Below are positions 34,340-47,393 of a stretch of 64,000 bases of DNA, in pieces. Origin of the DNA: Crambe crambe (taxonomy: Eukaryota; Porifera; Demospongiae; Poecilosclerida; Crambeidae); assembly GCA_963924555.1 (NCBI GenBank), contig OZ004595.1:3162001-3226000 (forward strand), in the 5' to 3' direction. The translations under genes and the position numbers were made by a program. Every line of letters begins with the position of its first letter. Position 1 is the first letter of the stretch. A model generated the notes under the pieces. The model did not search any database. It was not told the DNA's origin and saw only the letters and a list, made by a program, of their open reading frames with translations.

Positions 34340-36575
34340 TAATCAACTGCTACTATCTTCCATTCTAGATTCAAATGATGGATATTCAACTGATGGAAAT
34401 CAGGGAGTCTAATAACCAGTCCAGATATTTTTGCTTGTTCATGTTTTTGTTTTGTTTTTGTAGTGTGTTTAAATTCTTGTAGCTAGTTATCTTTTTCAGA
34501 AAAGTGATTTTGTAAAATATAAAAATGGGAAGTTTGTCTACATTCAGTGTAGCTAACCATACCTCTGTGCATGTGTCCAGCATATAGCTGCCTTAGGATT
34601 CTTATCGATCAACAATTAACAATATTAGCTACTTAGCTTCTTATATAGCTATATATTTTTTAAATCCTTACGTAGGATTCTTATCGATTGACAATTAATA
34701 TTAGCATATTTTCCATGCAAGCCACATCAACTTGAAGACCTTTGGATGTCCAAGCAGCTCCAGAGCAGCACCACTCAGCCAATCTTCTGAAGCAAGCTCT
34801 TTTTATACACAAGCCCTTTCTTTACAAACACAGTAAGGCCAAAGGTTAATGATTAATATTGTAGGAAAAGAGCTAGGCTTCAATATCTTTGGTCAAAAGT
34901 AGGGATGGCTGTGTGCAGTTCAAAAAAGTTCAGCAATAAGAGAGTGAACTTCAGTCAAGTAACACCATACCCATCACCATGTATTACCAAACTACAAGCT
35001 AACTATTCTGACAGGTCAAGATGAGATAATATCACCAAACTTTATCAGTTCTAGGCTATGAACACAGTCAACCTTGTCACCTTGTTGAGTACTATTGAGC
35101 TAAAATGTGCATATGGACTACCTTAATTGTCTTGTTCTTATCTCGTTGTAAGATTTGCAATTATTTAAATAACTAACAATTTCATTAACAAGCTCAAATA
35201 GACTAACACAACTTGCACAACTCAACAACTGACAAAAGACACATGACATAACATTGTTTCCGATTGTGCATTGGCGCAATGCCCAAAAATGATGACATAA
35301 CGTTATATTAACAGGAAGTGTAATTAATTTGCATGCATGACTTACAAAAACACTACACTCGTCCTTTGTTGTCATATCTTGTTTCTTATTCTTTGTCCTG
35401 TTTCTCCAGTCTTTATTTCTGTCTTTAGCTATTTGTCCTTATTTTTGTGTTAGGTGAACCTTTACAGCTAATTGGTTTCACCTGTCTGGCACTGTCGTGC
35501 TGCAAAGTAGCTAATTATAAAAAAAAATTTTTTTAAATAATTGATTCAAAATAAGTGCCATAATTACACATGCTTCCCATGTATGGCATACATTTGTAAT
35601 TTGGCAGAGCAATATTTTGAAGTTTGTGTGTCAATGAAAGCTGTCAAAAGGTATCAAGTATACAAAATTAATATATGATGTGTACATTGATCATCTTATA
35701 TTTATGTCGTACCAAATTTAATGACTAAATAGTATGAAACATATCCCTGAGAGACTAAGAGGGAGCTTAGTCTTTTTCTTAGCCCACCCTACATTTCCCC
35801 GTTTATGAAATAAGAAAAAAGATTACAACTTACAGCAACCTGTAAATGGTGAAGCCAGTCTAACTGCTTCATTTTCAAAGGTGTGTGAACTGTGCATATG
35901 CGTGAACATTTCATAGCTAAACTGGTTGGTTCCTGTTGGAACTTTCCATGGATTCCTCAACTTCATGTGACTTCATTTGTGCCTGCAGGTTCACACATCA
36001 CTCAGGACAGCTAGCTTAATAGGGATGTTCATCATGTCTGTTCCCAGGATTTTGTCCATTTGTAAGCAGCTGCTTCTGCAGAACTTGGATCTGTGGGAGA
36101 AGAGATGTGTATAGTTTGATGGGAGGATGAGATTGTGAGATAAATAAGTGCAGGGAGAGGAGGAAGAGAGACTACTGGAAAAGGGGTGGCTGTAGATAGT
36201 GCCTGCATTAAGGGACGGACTTCCCAATCATTGACGCATGCATGCAGTGAGTTGAACTGACCAGGAAGCATCTGAAGATAAACACGACAAATACGACACC
36301 AGCAATGATTACAGTGTTATTCAATGGCATTGTGTACTTCTAGGAAGAAAGTTAGCAATTAAGTTGAAAGTTTGTTTGCCTCACCTGTTTGGAGTGCTAT
36401 TTGTAGGACCTCCGCTCACTGTCAACCCTGATATTCTCAGACAACATGAACCCAATGATATGATGATTAATGGAGAACTGGCACCAAATACTTGAAGGGT
36501 GAGAGGGAGGGTGTTCTAACGCATATAATTATATAATTTAATTTCTACTACGCATGCGCATTCATAACTTGGGGT
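34340..36575. repeat. Segmental duplication, copy A
   Basis: Shares long, collinear similarity with 37490-39460: GATTCAAATGATGG, the MITE half-copy TAGGGATGGCTGTGTG, CATGTATGGCATACATTTG, TGGTTCCTGTTGGAACTTTCC, AGCAGCTGCTTCTGCAGAAC and GACCTCCGCTCAC. Copy A has extra sequence around 35110-35480. It ends in a promoter-like segment TTCTACTACGCATGCGCATT, also present in copy B. No intact gene was identified; minus-strand ORFs at 35991-36227 and 38613-38828 are equivalent in the two copies but not recognisable. Confidence 0.75.
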
Positions 36576-36712
36576 AGCGATGTCAAACCGGAAGTCGTGC
36601 GTAGGAGGATACTTTTCTATGTAAACAGCTAGCTGGAACGGGGAGAGTGTGTGTGCAAGAATGGCTATCCGCAAGTTCTTGGCGAGTTGTTCGAGAAGAA
36701 GTCGCTCCCAGG
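36552..36712 (+). promoter_or_regulatory. NRF1-like promoter and possible first exon
   Basis: GCATGCGCA at 36552-36560 is followed by GC-richer sequence with ACCGGAAGTCGTG (ETS-like). An ATG at 36661 (MAIRKFLASCSRRSRSQ) precedes GTAAAAA. It looks like a small gene start or a relic of one; no downstream exon was found. Confidence 0.35.
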
Positions 36713-37169
36713 GGTAAAAAATAGCGTAGAATTTGAATATCAGCACTATAATTATTCTGTCATTTTATTGCTTTATGCTTGCACTATGTACATTTCTTAT
36801 TTAAAAAATGTCGTAATTGTATGATCAAAATCGTGAATGGATGAAAATTCAAACACACACTCTTTGCCCCTATTTACGAATAGCTAGATGCACAAAATCG
36901 CCCTTACCAGCTTGCTCTTTCGCGGATTAACCAGAGAAATTAATGATCTTTATAAAGTGGGCAGGGCAACAGCTTCAGCAAAATGTCATGTCTTGGCCCA
37001 TTCTGTGGTAATGCTGGCATGGTTTAATGAACAATGATCTACCCAAGCTGCCAAATCAGGAATTTTTGGTTAATGGCCTTATTTATGAACTTGGGCAGTT
37101 TCATTTACAACATAATTATTGGATGGAAATTTGTTGAGCAGTGGATAGTCTTTTCTACCTGTTATCACA

Positions 37170-37480
37170 TTCAATGAGAGTAATCTTAAGGCTTCAGTTG
37201 AAAGATTATTTAAGAAAGTTAAGGATATGAAAAGGAATAAAAAAGATTGGAGAGCATTTTTACAGCTTCCTTATACACTTCCAAAGTATAGAATTAGCAG
37301 AGCTGCATCTGATCCTGCCAAACATGAATTATAGTTATGATCATGCAGTATTATCATCTGTTAATAGAAAGTTAGCCTCTGATCTGCACCACACTACACA
37401 AGAATTAAAGAAAAAATGTTATCAGAAAAGATACTAGAAGAAAAGAGAAAATGTAAAAATAGATACAAGCAGCTAAAGAG
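37170..37480 (+). pseudogene. Degenerate coding fragment of unknown family
   Basis: Readable pieces: SNLKASVERLFKKVKDMKRN, AFLQLPYTLPKYRIS, then after a break DLHHTTQELKKKC and EEKRKCKNRYKQLKRR. The character is helical and lysine-rich. Stops interrupt it. It could derive from a host or DNA-transposon-encoded protein; I do not recognise it. Confidence 0.4.
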
Positions 37481-37489
37481 ACGGGAAAT

Positions 37490-39460
37490 TACAGTACAGC
37501 ATTCCATTCTAGATTCAAATGATGGAAATTCAACTGATGGAAATTAAGATAGAAGAGGGAGTCAGGGAGTCTAATAACCAGTCCAGATATTTTTGCTTGC
37601 TCATTTTTCTTGTTTTTTGTAGTGTGTTTAAATTCTTGTAGCCAGAAAGTGATTTTGTAAAATATAAAAATGGGAAGTTTGTCTACGTTCAGTGTAGCTA
37701 ATCATACCTCTGTGTGTGGTCCAGCATATAGCTACCCTAGGATTCTTATTGATCAACAATTAACAATTAGCTACTTAGCTTGTTAAAAAATTTTTTAAAA
37801 AGTTGTCCAAGCAGCTCCAGAGCAGCACCACTCAGCCAATCTTCTGAAGCAAGCTCTTTTTATACACAACAAGCCCTTTCTTTACAAACACAGTAAAACC
37901 AAAGCTTAATGATTAATATTGTAGGAAAAGAGGCTTCAATATCTTTGGTCAAAAGTAGGGATGGCTGTGTGTGGTTCAAAAAGGTTCAGTAATAAGAGAG
38001 TGAACTTCAGTCATTTAAGTAACACCATACCCATCACCATGTATTACCAAACTACGAGCTAACTATCCTGACAGGTCAAGATGAGATAATATCACACAAA
38101 ACTTTTATCAGTTCTATGAACACAGTCAACCTTGTCACCTTGTTGAGTACAATTGAGCTAAAATGTGCATATGGACTACTTAATATTGTCTTGTCTTGTT
38201 CTTATCTTGTCCTTTGTTGTGTTGTAAGTAGCTATTATAATGATTATAAAAATAATTGATTGAAGTGCCATAATTACACACGCTTCCACATGTATGGCAT
38301 ACATTTGTAATTTGGCACAGCAATATTTTGAAGTTTGTATATCAATGAAAGCTGTCTAAAGGTATCAAGTGTACAAAATGAATTATGATGTGTACATGTA
38401 CATTGATCACCCTAGCTAAGAGACTAAGGGGAGCTTAATCTTTTCTTAGCCCACCCTACATTTCCCCACCGTTTTATGAAAATAAGAAAAAAGATTACAA
38501 CAACTTCTGTGAACTGCGCATATGCATGAACATTTCATATCTAAACTGGTTGGTTCCTGTTGGAACTTTCCATGGACTCCTCAATTTTGTGACTTCTTTT
38601 GTGCCTGCAGGTTCACACATCACTCAGGACAGCTAGCTTAATAGTAGGGATGTTCATCATGTCCATTCCCAGGATTTTGTCCATTTGTAAGCAGCTGCTT
38701 CTGCAGAACTTGGATCTGTGGGAGAAGAGATGTGTATAGTTTGATGGGAAAATAAGATGGTGAAATAAATAAGTGCAGGGAGAGGGGGAGGAGAGACTAG
38801 CTGTTACATTTAGGGACGGACTTCCCAATCATTGACGCATGCATGCAGTGAGTTGATGCAGATCAGGAAGCATCTGAAGATGAACATGACAAATACAACA
38901 CCAGCAATGATTACAGTGTTATTCACAGCATTGTGTACTTTCTAGGAGGAAAGTTAGCAATTAAGTTGAAAATTTGCTATTTGGAGTGCTATTTAGGACC
39001 TCCGCTCACAGTCAGTCCTGATATTCTCAGACAACATGAACCCAATGATATGGAGAACTGGCACCAAATACTTGAAGGGTGAGAGGGAGGGGCTCTCTAT
39101 GTGTTCTAACACATGCACTGTCTGTATAATTTTTATGATTTTGTTTTGAAATTTTAAACTATTAATCGAATTCCACAAATAAACAAACAAACAAGTCCGT
39201 CACTCAGAACACCCCCGTCTAGAGAGGGGGGGAGAGTTGGGAGGTGATGTAGCCATAAACAGGCATTGCCGCGCCACAGGGCAATGGCTAGTCGTCCAAA
39301 GAGGTGCTTGGAAGAGTTAGAAGAATCAGTAGAACCCACTCTGTCTGCAATGGCACTGCCAATGGAACGAACAGTTTGAATTGTGTCGTCAGCAGCAAGC
39401 TGATAAAGCTTGCGGTTGATTCTACTACGCATGCGCATTATTCGTGGTAACTCGGGGGGC
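37490..39460. repeat. Segmental duplication, copy B
   Basis: Second copy of 34340-36575 with scattered small indels. It lacks the 35110-35480 block and has about 290 additional bases (39125-39418) before the shared TTCTACTACGCATGCGCATT motif. The additional block reads on the minus strand as part of an unrecognised ORF (39154-39549). Confidence 0.75.
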
Positions 39461-39554
39461 GTGTTCAGTAACTCGCAAAGCTTAAAGATGTCTGATTCTG
39501 ATTTTGTACAACCGAAACCAGTAAGAAACCCAGCTACTAACACTGTCACAGCAG
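39429..39554 (+). promoter_or_regulatory. NRF1-like promoter and possible first exon
   Basis: GCATGCGCA at 39429-39437 and then ATG at 39488 (MSDSDFVQPKPVRNPATN) leading to a donor-like CAG/GTTAGA at 39554/39555. No second exon could be placed, so this is a candidate start only. Confidence 0.3.
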
Positions 39555-40432
39555 GTTAGAATTTTTTCTTATGCATGTTGTATGGTCCCTAGTTTCCCCC
39601 ATGCAAGTCTCCCCCAAATTTCATGTGCAAGATAAAATGACTTCCACTTAGGTACAGGATTCACATGTAAAAATCATGAATTCAGCCTGATTGCTAAATT
39701 GGTTAAGTGCTAGCAGCTTGTGTAAGGATGCGCAAGTAGCCCTTTTCCATTGCAGTCATCCCCACATCACTAGTTAATATTTTAACTTTGTGCATTACAT
39801 GTGTACTGTAAGCAAGGCTATACCATGTGCCCAAAATGGCAGAGAATTTAATTTGGTAGTTTGGCAGTTGAAGGCTCAATCGCCAAAATTAATTCCCACA
39901 ATAGTAAAGTCTTTTTACATAGGTATGGTAAAGGTCGTTATTACGAATCTAAAAATATCTAGGTACTATACATTATGTAGCTAGACGACGCAGTGAAGCA
40001 ACAGCTGGATCGTCCTAGAGTCAGTGTCCAGATACTTTTGTAGATATGATGTCCCCTAACACAGAGAATTCAGACACCATTGATCAATTGAGAGTAGCTG
40101 CTTCGCATACTCGATATAGCATGCACGCACGTAAGCAAGCTCGCACGTGTGCCATTGGGCATGCACATTCCACCAATATCATAATCCGCCAAGTTTTAAT
40201 TTTTCCTGAATGAAAACAATCCACCAAACTTAATTTCCGCCAATATTTCTGGCCATACGGTAATTATACTACACTAATAGTAATTTTTTGGCCCTGGAGT
40301 GTTGACAATGTCCCATTGAATCTGGCATCCCCAAGAATTAAGATATCCACTCTTCAGGGTATTCTGAAGGATGCTAGCTAATAGAATGCATCAAGAGGCT
40401 ATAGGTATGAAAGGAAAAAAATTTATGCTAAA
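39555..40432. other. Intergenic gap, no gene seen
   Basis: Only short ORFs. No repeats beyond simple AT-rich sequence were recognised. Confidence 0.4.
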
Positions 40433-40678
40433 TAAAAAGGCCATGTAGGGTTAATCTGTGCTTTAACATTTTCTGTCAACAAAAATCAAAATTATGCTGC
40501 CTTCAATAATAATCCCTACATCACTGCCTCCCACCAAGCTGCTTTAATTGTTCATGTCAGTATAAAAGTGTTCTGCTTGGTTTAGGCAGTGATGTAGGGA
40601 TTATTATTGAAGGCAGCATAATTTTGATTTTTGTCGACAGAAAATGTTAAAGTACAGACTAACCCCACATGGCCTTTG
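40433..40678. mobile_element. MITE hairpin, about 245 bp
   Basis: Left arm AGGCCATGTAGGGTTAATCT, GCCTTCAATAATAATCCC; right arm GGGATTATTATTGAAGGC, AGACTAACCCCACATGGCCT. Arms are about 100 bases with a small loop near 40540-40585. No ORF. Confidence 0.88.
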
Positions 40679-41853
40679 TTTGTTTACTTTTTGTACGACC
40701 TATATCTGGTTGGCACGCACGTACGTGCACGGCATACGTGCACGTGATGATAGTGACAGACGCGCGCGCATGATAAATGATGTCATTTTTAAATGGCTGA
40801 CATAGTTATAATGAAAAGTCGTTGATTATTTTGAAGGGAAACTGTGGATATAACAATGATAAAAGCACATTGTGTGGTTATAACTGCACAAGTTGATATG
40901 AATTTCATTGTCGTATGTGAAAGGATCATGGAGTTACAGCCGTCAAAGAAGATGATGATGATGAACGAATCATAAAAATTTTAGATTTAGGCGGCGGCTG
41001 GTGCTGATCGTTGACACTGTTCTGGAGGAGTTTGAGTGGTCATATCATCTTCTGCATTGTTTTCCAGATGTAAGAAGTTTAGTTGAGCCTGTAAAAGAGA
41101 TACAAAGAGTCTAGTTTGTATGTTCTAATGAGAGAAACCACGCCCATATCCGTACTAACCCTACATAGAGAGTGCTACTGCACTCTCTGATAGCTAGTCA
41201 TTGTTTTAAACTACATATTAATGGCTAAGCATAATTAGCATGCCTTCTGGGTGCAGTTGCATGCGGCCTGGTATAGCTATACTAACTACATGCATTCCGC
41301 ATACTGTGGGATGTACTATTGCTTCACTGTTTAGAGAATGAAATTAATAGCACATGAATACGTGAATACCACAATCATGAATTTAGTTATTGCATAGCTT
41401 ATGCATGCATGAGCTTGAAGTCGGAGACTGCATATATAGCTAGCCATTATTCATACACATACATGATTGTGTGGGAGAGGTAGCTATACTGTAAACATAG
41501 TCCGAAGGAAATAAGAAAACTAGAAAAAGAGGCTAAATGCAGGAAATTTAGCCAAGTTTGAAATTAATGCAGGGAGTATCAGATGAGTGTGGGACAAGGC
41601 ACATAGCTACCACTATGATATTACACAACATTTTATATAAAACACTGGATGAATCAAGAACAAGCCACATGCACATAAGCCAAAGTGGCTTTGATTTTTA
41701 AGAAAAAGAATGCTGTAGGCACTACACTCTGCAAGATATCTGTTGTATGGCTTTGAATTGACTAAGAAAGGGGCCCTAAAAAGAAGTCTCGGGAATATCT
41801 ACAAGCAAACATGATCTAGCTATAGCTAGCTATATAATACTGTTACATTATAA
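40679..41853. other. Intergenic gap with a stem module
   Basis: GC-alternating sequence near 40700-40770 (CACGTACGTGCACG). At 41160-41193 lies an isolated copy of the stem module CTACATAGAGAGTGC...GCACTCTCTGATA. No gene seen. Confidence 0.45.
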
Positions 41854-41998
41854 GTGCAGGAACAGTTCCTACACTTGGAAGGACCCATCAATAGTGCAGG
41901 AACAGTTCCTACACTTGGAAGGACTCACCAATAGTGCAGGAACAATTCCTACACTTGGCAGGAACAGTTCCTACACTTGGAGGGACCCATCAGGAACA
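41854..41998. repeat. 40-bp minisatellite
   Basis: Units begin GTGCAGGAACAGTTCCTACA and repeat at 41854, 41894 and 41934, followed by a truncated unit. The unit contains the near-palindrome GGAACAGTTCC. About 3.5 copies. Confidence 0.9.
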
Positions 41999-42610
41999 GT
42001 TCAAAAGACCCGTTCAAATTGCAGAACAGCTAGTTCAAATAGACAGCTACGTAGTTCCAACACACTTTAGGTATCTGCAATTTTGTAGGAAACATACTTC
42101 CTACATTTTGAAAAGTGAATATAAAATTGACTAGTTTTATGCCCCACAACTTTGATTTATGCCAATTTTTTTCTTATTTCCTTCGGACTATATTTGTATA
42201 GTGCTTTATGAGTTCAACTTTCATGGATCAGCTTTTTTCAGAAATAACTTTTGCAGTTACAGGTCAGAGTGTGTGTGTTCATTAATAACTACACCCCTCA
42301 TGGCTCATGCTATACTCGAGTGCTTCTGGATAGATAGAAATCTAGCTAGCTGCTACTCGGGGAGTGAGACCCTCCGTGCAGAGCCCAGAGGTACGTAAAA
42401 ATAATTCAGAGAGCAAGCGGAGTGAGCGAGCTAACTCTCAGGTCATGACTCATCATTAAAATTGTATATATGTAAGTCCACACTCCAAAATGACCACCTC
42501 ACATGTCACATACCTGTGTGTATTGTGTGTATTTGCTTGATCAATTTCTACATTGTTATGTTATAGCTAGTAGGCTAGGTCTGGTGAATTGTTTGCTTGA
42601 TTGATTCTAC

Positions 42611-43428
42611 ATCACCAAGAGAGAACAGTAGCTCTCTCTATGTAGGGATGACACGGATGGCTGCACGCACCGCCAATTATTCGAAATTATAATATTACTC
42701 AGCTAGCTAAGCTATCTAGATATGTGCGGGTGCTAGATCATAAGCCGTGTTTACACGCGCCCCCAACCCGGGTTGAGATTCAATCTGGATTCCAATCCAC
42801 CTAATTGATGTGGGTTGGGCTACCCAGATTGGAATCCGGGTTGGTACTGTTCACATGCAAATAGAACCCTGGCTATAGACTACTCTATCAACTCGGGGAT
42901 CAATCCATCTACCAGTAGACTGACTCTATTTCAGTTTCATCTGCATCCTTGACCTCCAACTTACTATAGCTCAACACTTCAAGCCTTAACTCGCTGATAA
43001 ATAATCATTTGGCTGCTGAGAACTATACATCTCAAGAAACTTCTGTTCCTGCATAGTACACATAGAAGAATGAAGCGTACATACATACCATAAAGAGAGG
43101 GGGGAAAAAACAGGAACAAGTAAGGGAAAAAACATTTCTGTGAAATGAAAAAAAAATTGTGCATGACTACTGCTCAAAAAAGTAAGGAAACAAAGGTGGA
43201 TGAAAGTATGATCAATCTTTGTTCTGTATATCCAGCCAACAATCCTTACATATATGCACTATTATCTGAAGCTACCCGATGGGGATTGTTGGCTGGATAT
43301 ACAGAACAAAGATTGATCCCATTTCCATCCATCATCCCTATCCTTATTTCCTTACTTTTTTGAGCAATGGTCATCCCTACATTTTTTTTTCATTTCACGG
43401 AAATGTTTTTCCCTTACTTGTTATGGTG
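42611..43428. repeat. Composite hairpin repeat, copy 2
   Basis: Same order of parts as 14681-15565: stem plus TAGGGATGACACGGATGGCTGC, ATTATTCGAAATTATAATAT, then a terminal hairpin (about 43095-43420) with CTGCTCAAAAAAGTAAGGAAA and its inverse. The loop region (TTCTGTATATCCAGCCAACA) is also inverted here, making longer arms than in copy 1. Confidence 0.78.
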
Positions 43429-45664
43429 GATAGTAGGCACTTGACGGTTAACTAGCAAGGTCAGAGTGTACGTGTGTATTTTCAAACAGACGGTGTGGTT
43501 TGAGCTCAATAGACTAAACTAACTAGTCTGAACTTTGACCAGTTTCCAGAAACCTTAGAAACCCCCCTGGATCCGCTACTGAAAATACATTTTTGACATG
43601 TAAGCACACTCTATCCAGAATCCCACAGTTATATTCTGATAGATCTAATAGTGACAAACATCTTGATACCAAAATTGTTGCTTGAAAATTCACCACAAGC
43701 ATTAATTTTACAAAATAGTTTTCTAAGTAGGTTCATCTTTATTCTTGTTGTTGGTTTTTACTAGTTTGTTGCTATGGCAACAAAATTCAACACAAACAAC
43801 CACAATGAGTTGTACAAACATAATATCAACAAAAAATTGCCTGTAGGCATTTCTATCTCTCAAACCAGAAGAATAAAAAAGTGCCAAACTACACTGAGTG
43901 GTGTGAGATTTTCTTGCAAGATATTTTCCCACAGTTCATCTTCAAAGGTTTGAAACTTGAGTTGAAGTATGGGTGCCATAGCATACCAGCTAGCTACTAC
44001 ATATTCAAGATCAGCTCGAATGTCTGCAACTTGAACTTTATGTGATTTAAAGTTCGAGCGGCTTCTTTGATCTTCGGGCTGGGCAGGACACAATGTAGCT
44101 TATATCCAAACTTTAACCAACAGCATCTTGAATTTATAAGAGGTCCATAGGCCAATCAATGTAATGTGATGACTCAGCTACAATTATTGTTCATGTAAGT
44201 CCAACGGATGGAGAAATTTCATTGAAATTCATTGTCGTCTTCAATTGTACATGGTTAGTGTCAAAAGTGTGGCTTACCTGATTGTCACATTATATGCAAA
44301 CCAGTTGTTCTACCTCCTGAAATTTGCATCACTTGCCTGATCCTGTACCTAATTGTGATCGCTACAATGGTTTTGAAACTATGTAGACTTCAGAAGAATG
44401 ATTACTGCCCTTCAAAGAAACATGCCCTTACTTCATCTGAAAGAAAGATACAAAGATAAATCATGTTCTCTTGTGGTGGCAGCTTTGAAGATATCTAATA
44501 TGAAGACTTCTTTGTGCTGCAAAAAGTGTTTTGCCACTTGAATCTCACATGCTCATCACCTATTGAGATCCCTTATATACTACAGTACTAATCTTGAACC
44601 TTTATGCTACTATTGTGGTAGTGACAAACAAAAATATGGTATATATAGCATTACTTACAAAGATGGCTGAAAATGATGAAATTTATGGTAAAAATGTATA
44701 TTGAATTGAAGTTCATAGGTTGGAGTAAGTGAGCAGACTACATACAGCCATGTAGGATGAGCATCTATACCAAGTATCTACGCCATATAATTATAACAAT
44801 TGTTTTTCTGAAAATAAAAAAAGCCAATTGTTTCTCGAAATAAGCCAAATGATTTGAAAATTTTTTTTGATACACACTAACATGCACTTTTTCACATTAA
44901 TTTCATTGTTTTATAAGAGTTTCTGTTTGACCTCTGACCTGAAAATATTCAAACAGATTACATCACCTTTGTCTAGATAAGAAATAGACTCCCTCCACAG
45001 ATGTGAAACATGAATATTGTTTACATGGCCTTAATTACAGTTCTGAGGGTTGGGCAATATGGGGAAATATTCAGTTCTTTTTCTTAATTGGTTTCCTTCC
45101 TGTTGTGTGATCAGGACAATACTGCCAGCCTAGAACTGAATATTTCCCTCCCAGTCATGCAGTGATAATTATTAGACTTTCAAATTGAGCGATTAGTTGC
45201 AGGGCTCTTATTTCACTTAGTGCCCGCTGCTTTCCCATCTTCCATGGCAGTAGGCACTAAATAGCTCAGGATCTATAACATTTAAGAGACTGGGCTGGGA
45301 CCCTCAGGCTGGGCTGTAGTGATCTCTCTGCACTTGGTCACTACAGCCCAGAGCCTTTGGATCTCTTAAATGCTGTAGATCCCTCAGTCTCAGTGTCTAA
45401 CTATTATTGTACCTATATTAATGTACTTCTATGCAAGCAAGCTGTTATTAGGCATGCATGCGCAGAGATTTACCCGAAAGAATGAAAACCACGTTATTAG
45501 AACGTACGATAATTATATAGATAGATCTCAATAGAATTTTTCTACACCAATTTGCTAGTGTGGGGCTTGCTCATGCTCGCCCCAATTAGTCTATTTACTT
45601 ACTGCTATATGAACTCAGCCCTGTAATCATTACTGTTGTTATCCTTTCTTAAGCTGTGTTGGTG
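43429..45664. other. Intergenic gap with small hairpins and one weak ORF
   Basis: A minus-strand 77-codon ORF at 43860-44093 (KVQVADIRADLEYVVASWYA) has protein-like character but no recognisable family. Imperfect inverted repeats lie at about 45048-45150 (GGGAAATATTCAGTTCT) and 45200-45400 (TTTAAGAGACTGGGCTG against CAGCCCAGAGCC...CTTAAATG). The latter is related to a hairpin at 51190-51290. Confidence 0.4.
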
Positions 45665-47361
45665 ATGGGTGATCTGAGAAAAGTGAGGAGTTGTATTTGG
45701 GATGCCCAAGTGGTATGGTTCGATTTGGGGGTGGAATTGGGACTGCATCCTACCTCTCTTGAAGCAATAAGAACAAAGTTCAGAGACGATCCAGCCAAGT
45801 GTTTGAGCCATATGCTGATGGACTGGCTGGCAGGTCAGGGCTTGGAGGCAACATGGAGAAATCTCTACTCAGCACTGAAAACACCGCCAGTGAACCAACC
45901 TGCATTAGCTAAGATTATTGAGCAGAGATACCTTAATACTTCTCATCCACCAGGTACATAGCTAACACCTGTTATTGTTATGTGTATGAAGGTATTGATT
46001 ATTATTTCTGTTACAGTATCTAATCATGACTATTTCTGCAGATGTTGATTCAGAGGCTCTCTTTCCATACCTATATAAAGATATGCCTGATTATATCAGA
46101 ACCAACCTAATCTATCGTCTACAAGATGACACTGAAAGCATTTTAAATGATTTCATAATTCTTGGGGTTCGGCTAAAGACAACATTAACAAGATCAGAAA
46201 TAACAGCTAAAGAAATCATACACATTATTGTGAAAAAAAATTATAAGTATCGCAAAATATTTGAAGATTGTGATACGATTGATAAATTACTTGATGAAGC
46301 AGAGAAACTCTGGTCATTCTTTGACTATGGTCTGATCGAGTTATTCATCCTTTGTTTCTTTGAAGATGAGAAACATAGCCTCAGAGTGTTGCTGAACGAT
46401 TATGTAGCAAAATTCGAGAGGTATGCAAGACGAAGAATATGTGAGTGTCCCAGTAACGTCTTTAAGGGCGAGGAGAAAAATAATGGAAAAGTTTTTGTGT
46501 TCAAAATAGAAGATTGTACCCTTGAAACCATGACTCTGAGTAAGTTGAAAAGGCTTTGCTTTCGTCTTAATTCGACAATAAGCTCTTGCAACTTGAGATT
46601 GCTGGAAACGAATTCCGGCTGTGTCCAATTGACCTTTAGAGCCTTGCCCAATGCAGATGACATGATCCAGGAGCTAACCAGAGAAGAGCAGCAAGCTCTG
46701 AGGAACATGGGAGTCCTTAGCATCACTTATGGAAAACAAACATTGAATCTTGTATCTCTATTGGAAAAAATGACGGAACATGAAGATTATCAGGAGATAA
46801 CAAAGAACAGCACATCAGGTATACTGATAGCGAAATAAGTTTCTGAGATGGTGAAAATGAATCCATAACTGATTTACTGCTTTTTAAGGTGAAAATAGTG
46901 ACAGTTCATGAATAGTCAGGAAAATAAACTTAATATTAATTTTTCTCTCTCCCCACCAGACCCTCCCCTTTTTCTGAAGGAACCAATGGCTGCCCTTCAA
47001 GTGAAGGCTGGTGATGATGATTCTGACTCAGCATTCAGTGATATGACTGAAACAAGTGTTGCCACTTGTTCTACATATGATGGAAGCATAACTGCAGCAG
47101 GACTTGGGACTGACATCTCCAATGACTCCAAGGTAAGGTATACTGGAGAGTAGACAAAGGTCAACCAATGGTGGACTATGATATCAAATCTCAGAGGTAC
47201 AATAATAGAAATTTCAGAAATCCCTTAATTAAAATTCCTGCATAGCTAAGTTCTTTATTATTATTATTATTATTATTTTGTGGAACCACATACCAAGTAG
47301 AACCATCTGCAAGGGGTGGGGTTTCAAACTAGAGTCAGAGCTAGAGCTAGAGAGAAGCTAG

Positions 47362-47393
<32 letters not shown>

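Noticed and set aside
41854-41998. CRISPR-like array
   Set aside because: Units are directly adjacent without distinct spacers; it is a minisatellite in animal DNA.
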